NCBI RefSeq assembly: GCF_003201975.1
Contig: NZ_QJJQ01000019.1
Span: forward strand, 21,680 to 85,679
Length of the DNA: 64,000 bases
Direction of reading: 5' to 3'
From: Pseudogracilibacillus auburnensis
Lineage (GTDB): Bacteria; Bacillota; Bacilli; Bacillales; Amphibacillaceae
Part shown: positions 8,845 to 17,221 of the stretch, in pieces
Layout: the number at the start of each line of letters is the position of its first letter
How positions within the stretch are numbered: the stretch's first letter is position 1
The notes under the pieces: model-generated
Database searches by the model: none
What the model was told of the DNA's origin: nothing
The model's input: only the letters and a program-made list of their open reading frames with translations
Position numbers and translations under genes: made by a program

Positions 8845-9801
8845 TCACCCCCGGACCTTAATCACTTGGTTAGAAACGAAAAGTACAATGAGTACCATGA
8901 ACAGAATAGATATCATGATGTAATTGGTTAATATTCCGTTCGTTCCCCATTCATTCAAAATCAGAAATTCAGGACCGAATATATAATCGGCATTAAGCTG
9001 TTCAATAGACCAGACACGAATAGATTCAATTGGGTTTAATAAAATTAAGATGAGCATACTATTTAATTTTTGCGCATAAGGGATCACATCAACAACAGAG
9101 AAAATGATAAATTCATAGACAAAAACGAGAAAACTCCAGATAAATAATGCTAAAGACAGTCCTTGCATCCTCGTTACACTTATAGCCCCTACAAATAAGG
9201 ATAATGCTGAAAAAGTAATCACAAGTAAAATATTCAACAGAAAGAAGGTGAGAAAAAAGGATGCTTCAATAGCATTTCCTGTAATGGACAAGATGACACC
9301 AAAAATACCGTACGAGATTCCAAGTGAGGCAATTAAAGATGTAGAGAGAGCGATAAATTTGCTAAATAAATAGTAGAAATATGGCATTTGGTATGTTTTA
9401 TATAAGGATAAACGCCCACCTTCCTTATCGGCGATAATGGAGTTTGCCCCAAGGATTAAACAAATAATCGGAATGAGCCAAAGCGATAAATTCATTAACA
9501 TGGCTATGGCACGGTTATATCCAACATGTTGGTTTACTTCATCGTTGACATTATCTGAGGAAGATATTTCTTCTAATCCAAAATAGGCGGGGTCTACTGT
9601 TCCGGTATCAACGACTCCGACAGACTCAAGCCCGTACTTTACATCTGTAGGATCAGCTTCAATTGACTTAATGCCGTAGAAATAAAATAGTGCAGCCATT
9701 GCCATAAAAAGAATAGTAAAATTAAGTAGCCATTTACTTCTTAGTGACAATCGTAATTCATGGCCAATCATTTTTAGGATTGTTTTACTTTTATTCATCA
9801 T
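8845..9801 (-). CDS. nosY: ABC transporter permease, NosY-like
   Basis: A membrane protein of about 318 residues with six membrane segments and a large external loop between segments 1 and 2 (roughly residues 45-110). The E-L-R-L-S-L-R-S-K-W start and the A-D-K-E-G-G-R-L-S-L motif near residue 150 fit NosY-type ABC-2 permeases. The ATG at 9801 was chosen; it overlaps nosL by 11 bases. A longer frame to 9849 has no credible ribosome binding site and lies within nosL. Partner of NosF. Confidence 0.83.
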   Translation of the reverse strand: MMNKSKTILKMIGHELRLSLRSKWLLNFTILFMAMAALFYFYGIKSIEADPTDVKYGLESVGVVDTGTVDPAYFGLEEISSSDNVNDEVNQHVGYNRAIAMLMNLSLWLIPIICLILGANSIIADKEGGRLSLYKTYQMPYFYYLFSKFIALSTSLIASLGISYGIFGVILSITGNAIEASFFLTFFLLNILLVITFSALSLFVGAISVTRMQGLSLALFIWSFLVFVYEFIIFSVVDVIPYAQKLNSMLILILLNPIESIRVWSIEQLNADYIFGPEFLILNEWGTNGILTNYIMISILFMVLIVLFVSNQVIKVRG

Positions 9802-10297
9802 GGGAATCACTCTCTTCTCCATGATGATCGTGATCATGTTCATCTCCATGTTTTAGATCTAGGATATTTAGTTGAAGAAGTTCATCATAAGAAAAAATAT
9901 CTCCACCATGTGCAGCTTGAAACGAATTTGCATCATCCCCTGATTCAAAAGCAATGATTCCATAGTTCATCGGGGTATGGATGGTACTTTCTTGCACATA
10001 TGTTGCTTCTTTCATGTCAATCCATTCTCCTGAATCATGATCGTGAACATAACCAATGCCTACATTCTCATCATTTTCATTTAGATCAATCACCATACAT
10101 CCAATATCATCATAAATTTTTGGTGTACCATCTTCTAAAATAACTTGGGTTGCATGTTCTATTTCATTGATTCCCATATTACACTCTGCACAGCTCTCGA
10201 CATCTCCATCAATTTCGACAGGATCAAGTGATACTTGGGATGTACAACCAATTAGTAAACCAACGATCAATAAAGGTACGAACAAAAACTTATTCAT
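9791..10297 (-). CDS. nosL: NosL-type copper chaperone lipoprotein
   Basis: A 168-residue lipoprotein with signal peptide and lipobox (L-L-I-G-C, Cys 18). NosL is a Cu(I)-binding lipoprotein needed to mature the copper sites of nitrous oxide reductase. The family motifs C-A-E-C-N-M-G-I (about residue 37), T-P-M-N-Y-G-I-I-A-F and A-A-H-G-G-D-I-F-S-Y-D-E-L are all present. An unusual feature is the His/Asp-rich tail (H-G-D-E-H-D-H-D-H-H-G), which could bind metal. It overlaps nosD at its start and nosY at its end. Confidence 0.9.
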   Translation of the reverse strand: MNKFLFVPLLIVGLLIGCTSQVSLDPVEIDGDVESCAECNMGINEIEHATQVILEDGTPKIYDDIGCMVIDLNENDENVGIGYVHDHDSGEWIDMKEATYVQESTIHTPMNYGIIAFESGDDANSFQAAHGGDIFSYDELLQLNILDLKHGDEHDHDHHGEESDSHDE

Positions 10298-11654
10298 GTC
10301 TTTCCCTCCTCGCTGTTTTGAAAATAACGATACTAAAAATCATAAAGCATAAGAAAATAATAAATGGTTTCCATGAAATTCCCGATTTTAAAACTTTATC
10401 AGAATGATGATTCACAACATCGATATCAATTGTTGCTGGTTTAGCAAGAGGGTGTTCATCGACGACAAATTTGTTTGATACAACTGGTACAAATTGTTCA
10501 ACCATATTCCAAAGGCGTACAGCAGGACTACCAGTAAAGATTTGTAAATATGCTTCATTCATTGTTAAATGATAAAATACATCCCCACTTTTATACGCAT
10601 AATCAATTGTTTCAGTTTGTGATATATTTACTGATTGTTGATTGTCCCAGTAGTTACCATATCCATCCCAACTAAATTCGTTTTCATTTTCCTCATTAGA
10701 GATGACTTGTTGATTATTACGAATGAAGTTATTGAGATTTATTTGGTTCCCATTTGAATTTTTCCCAATTTCTATTCCTTTTTCATTACTTTCAATCTGA
10801 TTAAATTCAATGAGATTTTCAATAGCATTTTCTAAGAAAATTCCTTTATTATTTTTTTTCATCACATTTGCCTGAATACTTGAATTGAAGGTATCAAATA
10901 GAAAAATTCCTACTCCAGTAATCGTTGTGTTCTCATATAAAAAGTTCTTTTTGATTTGCAGGTTATAACTTTGCATAATCATTAATCCATTTCTACTTTG
11001 AGAAATATAGTTTTCTGCAATAACAACATCTTTTGAATCCATTGTATGAATCCCATATCTTGCTCTTACGATGTTGTTATAGGCAATTTCGCAAAGGTTA
11101 GAGTAAGAAATGTATATTCCATCATTCGTATCGTACGTAAAGTTAGTTGTTACCCTTGAATTAGGTGCCTCGATTAAATAAATCGCATATCCTTTATTTG
11201 AAGCATGTTTAAAACTAGTAATCACATTTTCCGTAATGACGTTCCCGTAGCCATCTCGAACGACGATTCCATGAAAAACGTCGTATATCTTATTGTTTTT
11301 GATCATGTTCCGGTTTGATTTAAGGTAGATCCCAGCATTTTGGGATCCACCTTTTTCGATTTGGAGGTTTTCAATTGTAACTTCATCAGCATTTACTGTA
11401 AGAACATCGCCTTGACCGGATCCCTGTAATGTTGCACCTTTTTTCCCGATCAATTGTACTTTTGTATTGATCGTAAAGTTCCCTTCATATATTCCAGGCT
11501 CTAACATAATTTCGTCATTATCTTGTGCCTTGTCTAATATTTGCTGGAGATTGTCCGTCGTGTTGACAGTAATTTCACGTGCTTCCGTTTCGATTCCACC
11601 GTAGAGGAGAACAGTAGCAACAACTAATAGGACAATAGTTAACTTCAGTCTCAT
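10290..11654 (-). CDS. nosD: NosD-like copper-site assembly protein (right-handed beta helix)
   Basis: A protein of about 454 residues with a signal peptide (hydrophobic residues 5-20), a long CASH/parallel beta-helix region (about residues 60-330) of repeated G-I-x-L and N-x-I units, and a C-terminal membrane anchor (residues 430-450) with basic tail. NosD is the extracytoplasmic partner of the NosYF ATPase. The ATG at 11654 was chosen for its GGAGGTG site 5 bases upstream. The gene follows nirK by 38 bases. Confidence 0.88.
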   Translation of the reverse strand: MRLKLTIVLLVVATVLLYGGIETEAREITVNTTDNLQQILDKAQDNDEIMLEPGIYEGNFTINTKVQLIGKKGATLQGSGQGDVLTVNADEVTIENLQIEKGGSQNAGIYLKSNRNMIKNNKIYDVFHGIVVRDGYGNVITENVITSFKHASNKGYAIYLIEAPNSRVTTNFTYDTNDGIYISYSNLCEIAYNNIVRARYGIHTMDSKDVVIAENYISQSRNGLMIMQSYNLQIKKNFLYENTTITGVGIFLFDTFNSSIQANVMKKNNKGIFLENAIENLIEFNQIESNEKGIEIGKNSNGNQINLNNFIRNNQQVISNEENENEFSWDGYGNYWDNQQSVNISQTETIDYAYKSGDVFYHLTMNEAYLQIFTGSPAVRLWNMVEQFVPVVSNKFVVDEHPLAKPATIDIDVVNHHSDKVLKSGISWKPFIIFLCFMIFSIVIFKTARRERHE

Positions 11655-11692
11655 ATACTCACCTCCAAACATGCATCATTCGCAAGTAAATG

Positions 11693-12748
11693 TTAGTGGC
11701 TCATTGTTGCTTTTTCGTCATCTAAACCATCTTTCGTCACTTTTAAAATAGCAGATGCTCCTTTTTGTACATGGTTGAACTGGTGGGTAACAATCGGGTA
11801 GCTACCTTCTTCTACTACTTCAAATTCTACAACGGCTCCACCACTTGCTGGCAACATGATTGTTTGCATTCCTTCTAATACGTTGTTCGGATTTCCGTCT
11901 TCGTATACATAGTCAAACATCGTACCAACGACATGGAATGAACTAACTTCATTTGGTCCAACGTTATTGATATAAATTCGGACTCGATCTCCTTCTTTTG
12001 CAAGAAGCGGTTCATCTTTTAATGTGAACGTATCTCCATTTGTATTACGATCGTCTTCTTTAAGCGCTTTTGTTGAGAATACAACATGTTTAGGACTACC
12101 ATTCGTAAAATCTTCAAGGTCATTATAGTTGTACCATTCGTTTTGAATCATGACGAACTCTTTATCGATTTGGTCATCTGTCGGATAACCGTCTTTCGGT
12201 TTTACAATGATCACTCCGTGCATTCCGTTTGCAATGTGAGAAAGAATAGGAGCTGTTCCACAATGATACATAAATACTCCAGGATTATCAGCAGGGTAGG
12301 TGAATGTTCCAGTTTCATCGGGTTCTACATTCGTAAAGTTTTTGGAAGGTGAAGTTCTTACAGCATGAAAGTCCATACTATGTGGGATAGCAGGATCCAT
12401 ATTTTTCATCGTAAAGTTTATCACATCTCCTTCTTCAACAACGACAAGTGGGCCAGGTACTTCTCCATTAAATGTCCAAGCTTTATACATCTCTCCTTTG
12501 TCAATTTCAATGTCTGTAATCTGGGCAGTCATTTCCACATTGACTTCATTTTCCCCAACTCGTTCTACCTTAAGTGGGATAGGCTCTTGGTTCAGTCCTA
12601 GGTGAGGCTTAATGACTTCTGTTTTCACTTCTTCCGCATTTACTTTTTCAACGTTTTCATTTTGAGTAGGTGAGGCACAGGCCGATAACAACAAGACAGC
12701 AGATAAACTAAGACCAGTGACAAGGCGGCGGTTAACTTTGTTTAGCAT
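11693..12748 (-). CDS. nirK: Copper-containing nitrite reductase, lipoprotein form
   Basis: A protein of about 351 residues made of two cupredoxin domains. It reduces nitrite to nitric oxide outside the membrane. The type 1 copper ligands are visible: His 123, Cys 163, His 171 and Met 176. So are the type 2 ligands His 128, His 162 and His 322, and the catalytic pair Asp 126 and His 272. The stretch M-Y-H-C-G-T-A-P-I-L-S-H-I-A-N is typical of Bacillaceae enzymes. The lipobox L-S-A-C (Cys 24) anchors it to the membrane. The ATG at 12748 has GGGGTG 6 bases upstream; a longer frame to 12793 would bury the signal peptide. Confidence 0.95.
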   Translation of the reverse strand: MLNKVNRRLVTGLSLSAVLLLSACASPTQNENVEKVNAEEVKTEVIKPHLGLNQEPIPLKVERVGENEVNVEMTAQITDIEIDKGEMYKAWTFNGEVPGPLVVVEEGDVINFTMKNMDPAIPHSMDFHAVRTSPSKNFTNVEPDETGTFTYPADNPGVFMYHCGTAPILSHIANGMHGVIIVKPKDGYPTDDQIDKEFVMIQNEWYNYNDLEDFTNGSPKHVVFSTKALKEDDRNTNGDTFTLKDEPLLAKEGDRVRIYINNVGPNEVSSFHVVGTMFDYVYEDGNPNNVLEGMQTIMLPASGGAVVEFEVVEEGSYPIVTHQFNHVQKGASAILKVTKDGLDDEKATMSH

Positions 12749-12859
12749 TTTAATCACCCCATAAGTTTTTAGATAAGGTAAGGTGTTTGCCATTCAATCA
12801 AATGATGGCTCTCTTTCTGTTATCTGCTTGATTGGATGGTTTAACTTATCTTCACTTAT

Positions 12860-12865
12860 AGTATA
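12860..12865 (-). promoter_or_regulatory. Candidate -10 element of the nirK promoter
   Basis: TATACT on the minus strand. A start site about 7 bases downstream (near 12853) would put the centre of the Fnr-type palindrome at about -41.5, the standard position for a class II activator. Confidence 0.6.
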
Positions 12866-12883
12866 GGGTATGTCCTTTTACCT

Positions 12884-12905
12884 ATATGTGACTAAAATCA
12901 CATAT
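12884..12905 (-). promoter_or_regulatory. Fnr/Crp-family binding site upstream of nirK
   Basis: The perfect palindrome TGTGA-N6-TCACA, extended by ATA/TAT on both sides (ATATGTGA and TCACATAT). It is the Bacillus Fnr consensus. No -35 box is seen, as expected for an activator-dependent promoter. Confidence 0.85.
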
Positions 12906-13363
12906 CCGATTCGCTTTATGACTAATGAATGTCTAACTTGTGGATAAATTGAGAAGTGGTTATAAACGTTGATTTGGCGCAGTTTAAATAGGGAGTGATT
13001 CGTTGTTATTTGCTGGAAAAGAGAGGGGATAGATAGATGAAAAAAGTAGGTATAAAGATATATCATTTTATATAGGGGTAATGTGCTGATTTTGTGATCA
13101 ATACAAAAAGACTTAGCCTGAATAAATAACTAAATCTTTTTTACACCGATAACGGTCACGCTAGAAAGTGTGAATATGCGGAAGTGCGGAAAAACTCTAG
13201 CTCAGTGCGGAAATTTTTAGGAAAGTGCAAAAATACATTAGCTCAGTGCGTAAATTTTTCCGAAAGTGCTGAAATTCTTAGCTCAGTGCGGAATTTTTCG
13301 AAAAAGTGCGTAAAATTCCAATCTCGGACGGATAGCTCTTAAGGACGCTTGCACCCTTGTTAT
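12906..13363. other. Intergenic region upstream of nirK
   Basis: No gene is supported. The right part holds repeat array A. The left part, about 12906-13160, is AT-rich with no recognised element; short open frames there lack ribosome binding sites. Confidence 0.6.
13164..13330. repeat. Array A: 20-21 bp degenerate tandem repeat with GTGCGG core
   Basis: Cores GTGCGG, GTGCGG, GTGCAA, GTGCGT, GTGCTG, GTGCGG and GTGCGT start at 13184, 13205, 13225, 13246, 13266, 13286 and 13306. Spacing is 20 or 21 bases. Two half-units alternate: one ends in TTAGCTCA, the other in GAAA, so a 41-bp double unit is also visible. It lies between the nirK promoter and the end of a small operon. It is not CRISPR: there are no unique spacers. 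Confidence 0.85.
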
Positions 13364-13516
13364 TTACATGCCATTACCTGCGTCTTTTCTTTCTTTTCCT
13401 TGCATCCTCATTTTATCTTTATGTGAACCACTTAACGGCTCTCCGTATGGTTGCTTTGGGCTTTTTGGTAGGTTTGGTTTATCCTGTTGTTTCGGTCCTT
13501 TTGGTTTTCCAGCCAT
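13364..13516 (-). CDS. Small basic protein of 50 residues, possibly a minor acid-soluble spore protein (SspP-like)
   Basis: An ATG at 13516 overlaps the TAA of the upstream gene (TAATG), with AAAGGAGAG 7 bases before it, so translation is well supported. The product is rich in Lys, Pro and Gly, has no hydrophobic stretch and contains E-P-L-S-G-S-H-K-D-K. This resembles the P-L-S-G-S-x-K-V-K segment of the minor spore protein SspP, but similarity outside it is weak. A spore function is therefore a suggestion only. Confidence 0.6.
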   Translation of the reverse strand: MAGKPKGPKQQDKPNLPKSPKQPYGEPLSGSHKDKMRMQGKERKDAGNGM

Positions 13517-13773
13517 TATGTACTCTCCTTTCCACGATAGGTTGCATACTTGATAAACATTTCTTCATCTTCCAATAAACCACAGACACCACATTGTATT
13601 TTCAATGATGGTCCCATATAGAGCATATGGTAAGGTTCAATATTTTCTTTCGTATGCTCTGAGATAATTTCACCGGTATTGGAATCTAATTTCACTATTT
13701 TTGCATGTTGTTCAATTAAGTTAAAGCGGGTTTTGTTTGTTTTACAATTTGGACAACAATAAGGCTTAGCCAT
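13516..13773 (-). CDS. Small zinc-ribbon-like protein, function unknown
   Basis: An 85-residue protein with two Cys pairs: C-C-P-N-C near residue 6 and C-G-V-C near residue 61. Together they could bind one zinc ion. The start has GGAGGG upstream. I do not recognise a named family. The gene is first in a two-gene operon with the 50-residue basic protein, the two being joined by a TAATG overlap. Confidence 0.7.
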   Translation of the reverse strand: MAKPYCCPNCKTNKTRFNLIEQHAKIVKLDSNTGEIISEHTKENIEPYHMLYMGPSLKIQCGVCGLLEDEEMFIKYATYRGKEST

Positions 13774-13823
13774 TTTTATTTCCCTCCTTCATGTAGTTTG
13801 CCTGCATCCTCACTTTTTATGTG

Positions 13824-13856
13824 AAAAAAAAGAACAGCATGAGCGCCGTTCTTTTT
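13824..13856 (-). terminator. Terminator after the flotillin gene
   Basis: On the minus strand AAAGAACGGC and GCTGTTCTTT form a 10-bp stem with one G-T pair, followed by a run of T. Confidence 0.8.
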
Positions 13857-13869
13857 AAGATTTACAATT

Positions 13870-15420
13870 TTATTCATTCTCATTGTTGGATTCATTCTCA
13901 TTTTCGTTTTCATTCTCCACTACATGAAGATTGTCAGAGGGTTGATCCAATTCCTCTACAGTCGGTGTATGTATGTCATCCGTTGTTATTTCCAACTCGT
14001 CATCTATTTCTTCTAAAGGGTCATCATTTACTTCATCCGTTTTTTGGTCTACCCCTGAAACGCTATTAATAATATTCGTTAAATCAATACCAGTCATTTC
14101 TTTTAAACTTTCTTGAAGAGCAACCATATTGCTAGTAACAGACTTTGGTAAGCTATTTATTTGTTTTCCACTGCCACTATCCAAAATTCGGATCGAATCA
14201 ACATTGCTCATGGAGTCTGAAACAGCTTTTGCAAATTCAGGCATCATTTCAATAATCTTTTCTCTTAAAATAACGTCTTGGTGTTTATTTAGCGCTTCCG
14301 CACGTTTCTCAATCGCTTCAATTTCCGCTTTACTTTTCGCTTGAATGACTTCTGCTTCCGCTTTACCATCTCTAATTCGTGCTTCCGCTGTAGCTTCTGC
14401 CTCTTTTAATTTTTCATAAAAAAGAGCGTCTGCTTTTTGTCTACGGACTTTTACTTCTTCTTCCTCTAATAGAACTTGGTTTTCTCGTTCTAATTTTTGG
14501 AGCATTAATTCACGTTCTTTATCTTGCTGTTTAATTTCTAATCTTTTTCTTTCAATTTCTAAACGTCTTTCTTCTTGTTCAAGTTCATATGCTGCCTCAG
14601 ATATAGCTTTTTCTCTTTGTGTTTCCGCTAATATCCGTTGATCTTTAATTTCTTTTTCTTTTCTTGAATCCGCAATATTCATTTTTCTTGCATATTCTTC
14701 TCTTGCGACTTCCTCATCCATTTTCGCTACGTGGACTCTTGTTTCTCGCTCATTCGTACTTTCTGCAATTTCTGCTTGTTTTTTAACGTCCGAGATTTGC
14801 GGTCTACCTAAGTTTTCCAAATAGCCTTCATCATCCGCAATATTTGTTAGACCTAATGAAGTGATTTTAAAGCCCATTTCATCTAATTCTTTTTGGGCAA
14901 TCTTTCTAACTCTTTCATTAAATACTTGTCGGTCACTATTAATCTCTTCAACAGACATTTCAGATAAAATAGCGCGTAAATTACTACCTAGAACTTCCGA
15001 AATTTCTCCTTCAATTTCGGATTGTTTTTTACCTAAAAACTGCTCGGCATATTTCACGATTCCTTCCAACGTATCTGCCACTTTTACCGTCGCAACTGCT
15101 TCACCAAAAATACCTACCCCATGCTTCGTGTAAACTTTCGGTGTTTTAATTTTTAGTTGGAAAGAACTTAATGATACCCGTGTAAATGATTGGAATAATT
15201 TTAAACGTTCCCCGCCTCCGCGAACTACTTTAATGGATCTACCTTCACTGTCATGATGAATATTACTTTCCTTTTTCGGATCTCCAAGATTAGGTCCAGT
15301 AATAATTAATGCTTCGTTTGATGGGACGGTTTTATATCGAAACTTCATATATATATACCATATGACTCCACCTACGATTGCTAAAACAAGTATTATAATG
15401 GCAACTGCTAGTATCATCAT
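13870..15420 (-). CDS. floT: Flotillin-like protein FloT (YuaG type)
   Basis: A 516-residue membrane scaffold protein, close to the about 509 residues of B. subtilis FloT. It has an N-terminal membrane hairpin (residues 3-25), an SPFH domain (about residues 30-210), a long charged coiled-coil with Ala-Glu repeats (about 210-400) and an acidic, Asn/Glu-rich tail. FloT organises membrane microdomains. The usual partner gene yuaF (NfeD-like) is not next to it. The extreme C-terminus, with repeated E-N-E-N, looks like a simple codon expansion. Confidence 0.93.
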   Translation of the reverse strand: MMILAVAIIILVLAIVGGVIWYIYMKFRYKTVPSNEALIITGPNLGDPKKESNIHHDSEGRSIKVVRGGGERLKLFQSFTRVSLSSFQLKIKTPKVYTKHGVGIFGEAVATVKVADTLEGIVKYAEQFLGKKQSEIEGEISEVLGSNLRAILSEMSVEEINSDRQVFNERVRKIAQKELDEMGFKITSLGLTNIADDEGYLENLGRPQISDVKKQAEIAESTNERETRVHVAKMDEEVAREEYARKMNIADSRKEKEIKDQRILAETQREKAISEAAYELEQEERRLEIERKRLEIKQQDKERELMLQKLERENQVLLEEEEVKVRRQKADALFYEKLKEAEATAEARIRDGKAEAEVIQAKSKAEIEAIEKRAEALNKHQDVILREKIIEMMPEFAKAVSDSMSNVDSIRILDSGSGKQINSLPKSVTSNMVALQESLKEMTGIDLTNIINSVSGVDQKTDEVNDDPLEEIDDELEITTDDIHTPTVEELDQPSDNLHVVENENENENESNNENE

Positions 15421-15688
15421 AAATAATCACGCTTCCTTTCTTTTGTAATATATGTTTTGATCATCCTACATATTTTACTTTGGAGGAAAATATAATAGGT
15501 GATTATCCATCATCATATCATATACTTTCGTTTCTATCGTAAGCCTTTTGGCATGTTTTATGTAAATTTATCGTCAGTAGAAATGAACCTATCACGAAAC
15601 AACAACACGTGGATATTGAACTTTTAAAGGAAAAACGATAGTATAAAAGAAAATCAAACTATGAAATAGTGTTTAGGTGGGGTAAAAA
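15421..15688. other. Divergent promoter region of floT and ddh
   Basis: AT-rich, 268 bases between two divergent genes. No clear operator or structured RNA was seen. Confidence 0.4.
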
Positions 15689-16669
15689 ATGACAGATAAA
15701 ATAAAAGTAGGAATAATCGGATACGGAAATTTAGGACGTGGGGCAGAACGAGCAATATCCCAGCAGCCGGATATGGAACTTGTTGCTGTATTTTCCAGAA
15801 GGGGTACTGTTCAAACGTTTGATCAACACGTAAAATCTGTACATATAGATGAAGCGAAAAATTTTCAAGATAAAATTGATGTCATGATTCTCTGTGGTGG
15901 ATCTGCAACAGACTTACCAGAACAAACACCACAATTTGCTGCAATGTTTAATACAGTCGATAGTTTTGATACACATGCGAACATCCCAGAATATTATGAG
16001 TCAGTCGATCAAGTGGCGCAAGCAAGTGGGAAGACAAGCGTTATTTCAGTAGGATGGGATCCAGGGTTATTTTCCATTAATCGTGTCATGTCGGAAGCGG
16101 TTTTAATCGACGGAAATACATATACATTCTGGGGGAAAGGGTTGAGCCAAGGACATTCCGATGCAGTTCGCCGAGTGGAAGGTGTTAAAGCAGGTGTTCA
16201 GTATACGATACCTTCAGAGGAGGCAATGGATCGTGTTCGTGCTGGAGAAAATCCGGAACTTTCAACAAGTGAGAAACATAAACGGGAATGCTTTATCGTT
16301 TTAGAAGAAGGGGCGAATGCCGAACAGGTTGCCGAAACGATTAAAACGATGCCAAATTACTTTGCTGATTATGATACGGCTGTCCATTTTATTACAGAAG
16401 AGGAATTAGATCGTGACCATACAGCAATGCCTCATGGTGGATTCGTTATTCATAGTGGAAAAACGGGGGCAGGAAACGACCAAATTGTAGAGTTTAGCTT
16501 AAAGTTGGACAGTAATCCTGAGTTTACAGCTAGTGTGTTAGTTGCTTATGCTCGTGCCGCATATCGACTTCATCAAGAAGGGCAAAAAGGAGCAAAAACA
16601 GTATACGATATTGGTCCAGGTTACATTCATCCAGCATCACCAGCAGAGTTAAGAAAGAACTTTTTATAA
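15689..16669 (+). CDS. ddh: meso-Diaminopimelate D-dehydrogenase
   Basis: A 326-residue NADPH-dependent enzyme that makes meso-diaminopimelate from tetrahydrodipicolinate and ammonia in one step, feeding lysine and peptidoglycan synthesis. The N-terminal Rossmann motif G-I-I-G-Y-G-N-L-G-R-G is at about residues 8-18. S-V-G-W-D-P-G-L-F-S near residue 122 and W-G-K-G-L-S-Q-G-H near residue 147 are family markers. It is a single gene behind AGGTGGGG and ahead of a strong terminator. This route is found in only some Bacillaceae, such as Lysinibacillus sphaericus. Confidence 0.95.
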   Translation: MTDKIKVGIIGYGNLGRGAERAISQQPDMELVAVFSRRGTVQTFDQHVKSVHIDEAKNFQDKIDVMILCGGSATDLPEQTPQFAAMFNTVDSFDTHANIPEYYESVDQVAQASGKTSVISVGWDPGLFSINRVMSEAVLIDGNTYTFWGKGLSQGHSDAVRRVEGVKAGVQYTIPSEEAMDRVRAGENPELSTSEKHKRECFIVLEEGANAEQVAETIKTMPNYFADYDTAVHFITEEELDRDHTAMPHGGFVIHSGKTGAGNDQIVEFSLKLDSNPEFTASVLVAYARAAYRLHQEGQKGAKTVYDIGPGYIHPASPAELRKNFL

Positions 16670-16679
16670 ATAATAATAG

Positions 16680-16716
16680 AAGGAACTGCTTCGGTTGAGG
16701 AAACAGTTCCTTTTTT
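16680..16716 (+). terminator. Terminator after ddh
   Basis: AAGGAACTG and CAGTTCCTT pair around a GA-rich loop, followed by six T. Confidence 0.85.
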
Positions 16717-16808
16717 AGTAGTTCGTTTAACATGGACACGTTGTGATTTATTGAATAGTTCATTGCTCATCACTAATTAGAATGAAACAGACATAATTGC
16801 TTTCTTTT

Positions 16809-16994
16809 CTATTGTTCCTTCTTATTTTTTCTCAGTTCTGATGCACCATATATACTAACAAATATAACGAAAGCAATCGGGACTATTATATTCGTAAGTA
16901 AATCACTATTTCTAGGGATTGAATCTTGAAAAACTTTGATCAGAATGAGCAATCCAATCGTAAAAGCGACCTTTAAAATGGATGTTTTCTCCAT
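16809..16994 (-). CDS. Small two-segment membrane protein, unknown function
   Basis: A 61-residue protein with two hydrophobic segments (about residues 8-24 and 34-51) and a Lys-rich tail (R-K-N-K-K-E-Q). The ATG has AGGAGGG 9 bases upstream, which supports a real gene. I do not recognise a family. It is flanked by ddh's terminator and repeat array B and seems to stand alone. Confidence 0.65.
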   Translation of the reverse strand: MEKTSILKVAFTIGLLILIKVFQDSIPRNSDLLTNIIVPIAFVIFVSIYGASELRKNKKEQ

Positions 16995-17058
16995 AGATTT
17001 TCCCTCCTATGATTATGTATCTCATTTGCCTCAGTCTTAGAAAAGCAATTAGGGGATA

Positions 17059-17181
17059 TTCAGCGCGTTTCGAGTATAATTCAGCGCCACCTTAAATAAT
17101 TCGGCGTGGATCGGAAAAATTCAGCGCCACCTTAAATAATTCGGCGCAATTCAACATATTTCAGCGACAGCCGCAAATGGT
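17059..17181. repeat. Array B: 20 bp tandem repeat with CAGCGC/CGGCGC core
   Basis: Cores start at 17061, 17082, 17102, 17122, 17142 and 17162, that is a period of 20 (once 21). Units begin ATTCAGCGC or ATTCGGCG. The unit CAGCGCCACCTTAAATAATT occurs twice without change. Located between the XRE regulator stop and the small membrane protein start. Confidence 0.85.
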
Positions 17182-17221
17182 AGGGGCGTAATAATCAAAA
17201 CGACGTTGCCCAATCCTTGGA

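Noticed and set aside
13164..13330. Possible CRISPR array at the GTGCGG repeats
   Set aside because: The 20-21 bp units follow each other directly. There are no unique spacers, the units are degenerate and no cas gene is nearby. The same holds for the arrays at 17.1, 33.0 and 44.5 kb.
13357..13578. Plus-strand frames of 61 and 73 codons
   Set aside because: They lie opposite the small basic protein gene and the end of the zinc-ribbon gene, which have proper ribosome binding sites on the minus strand.
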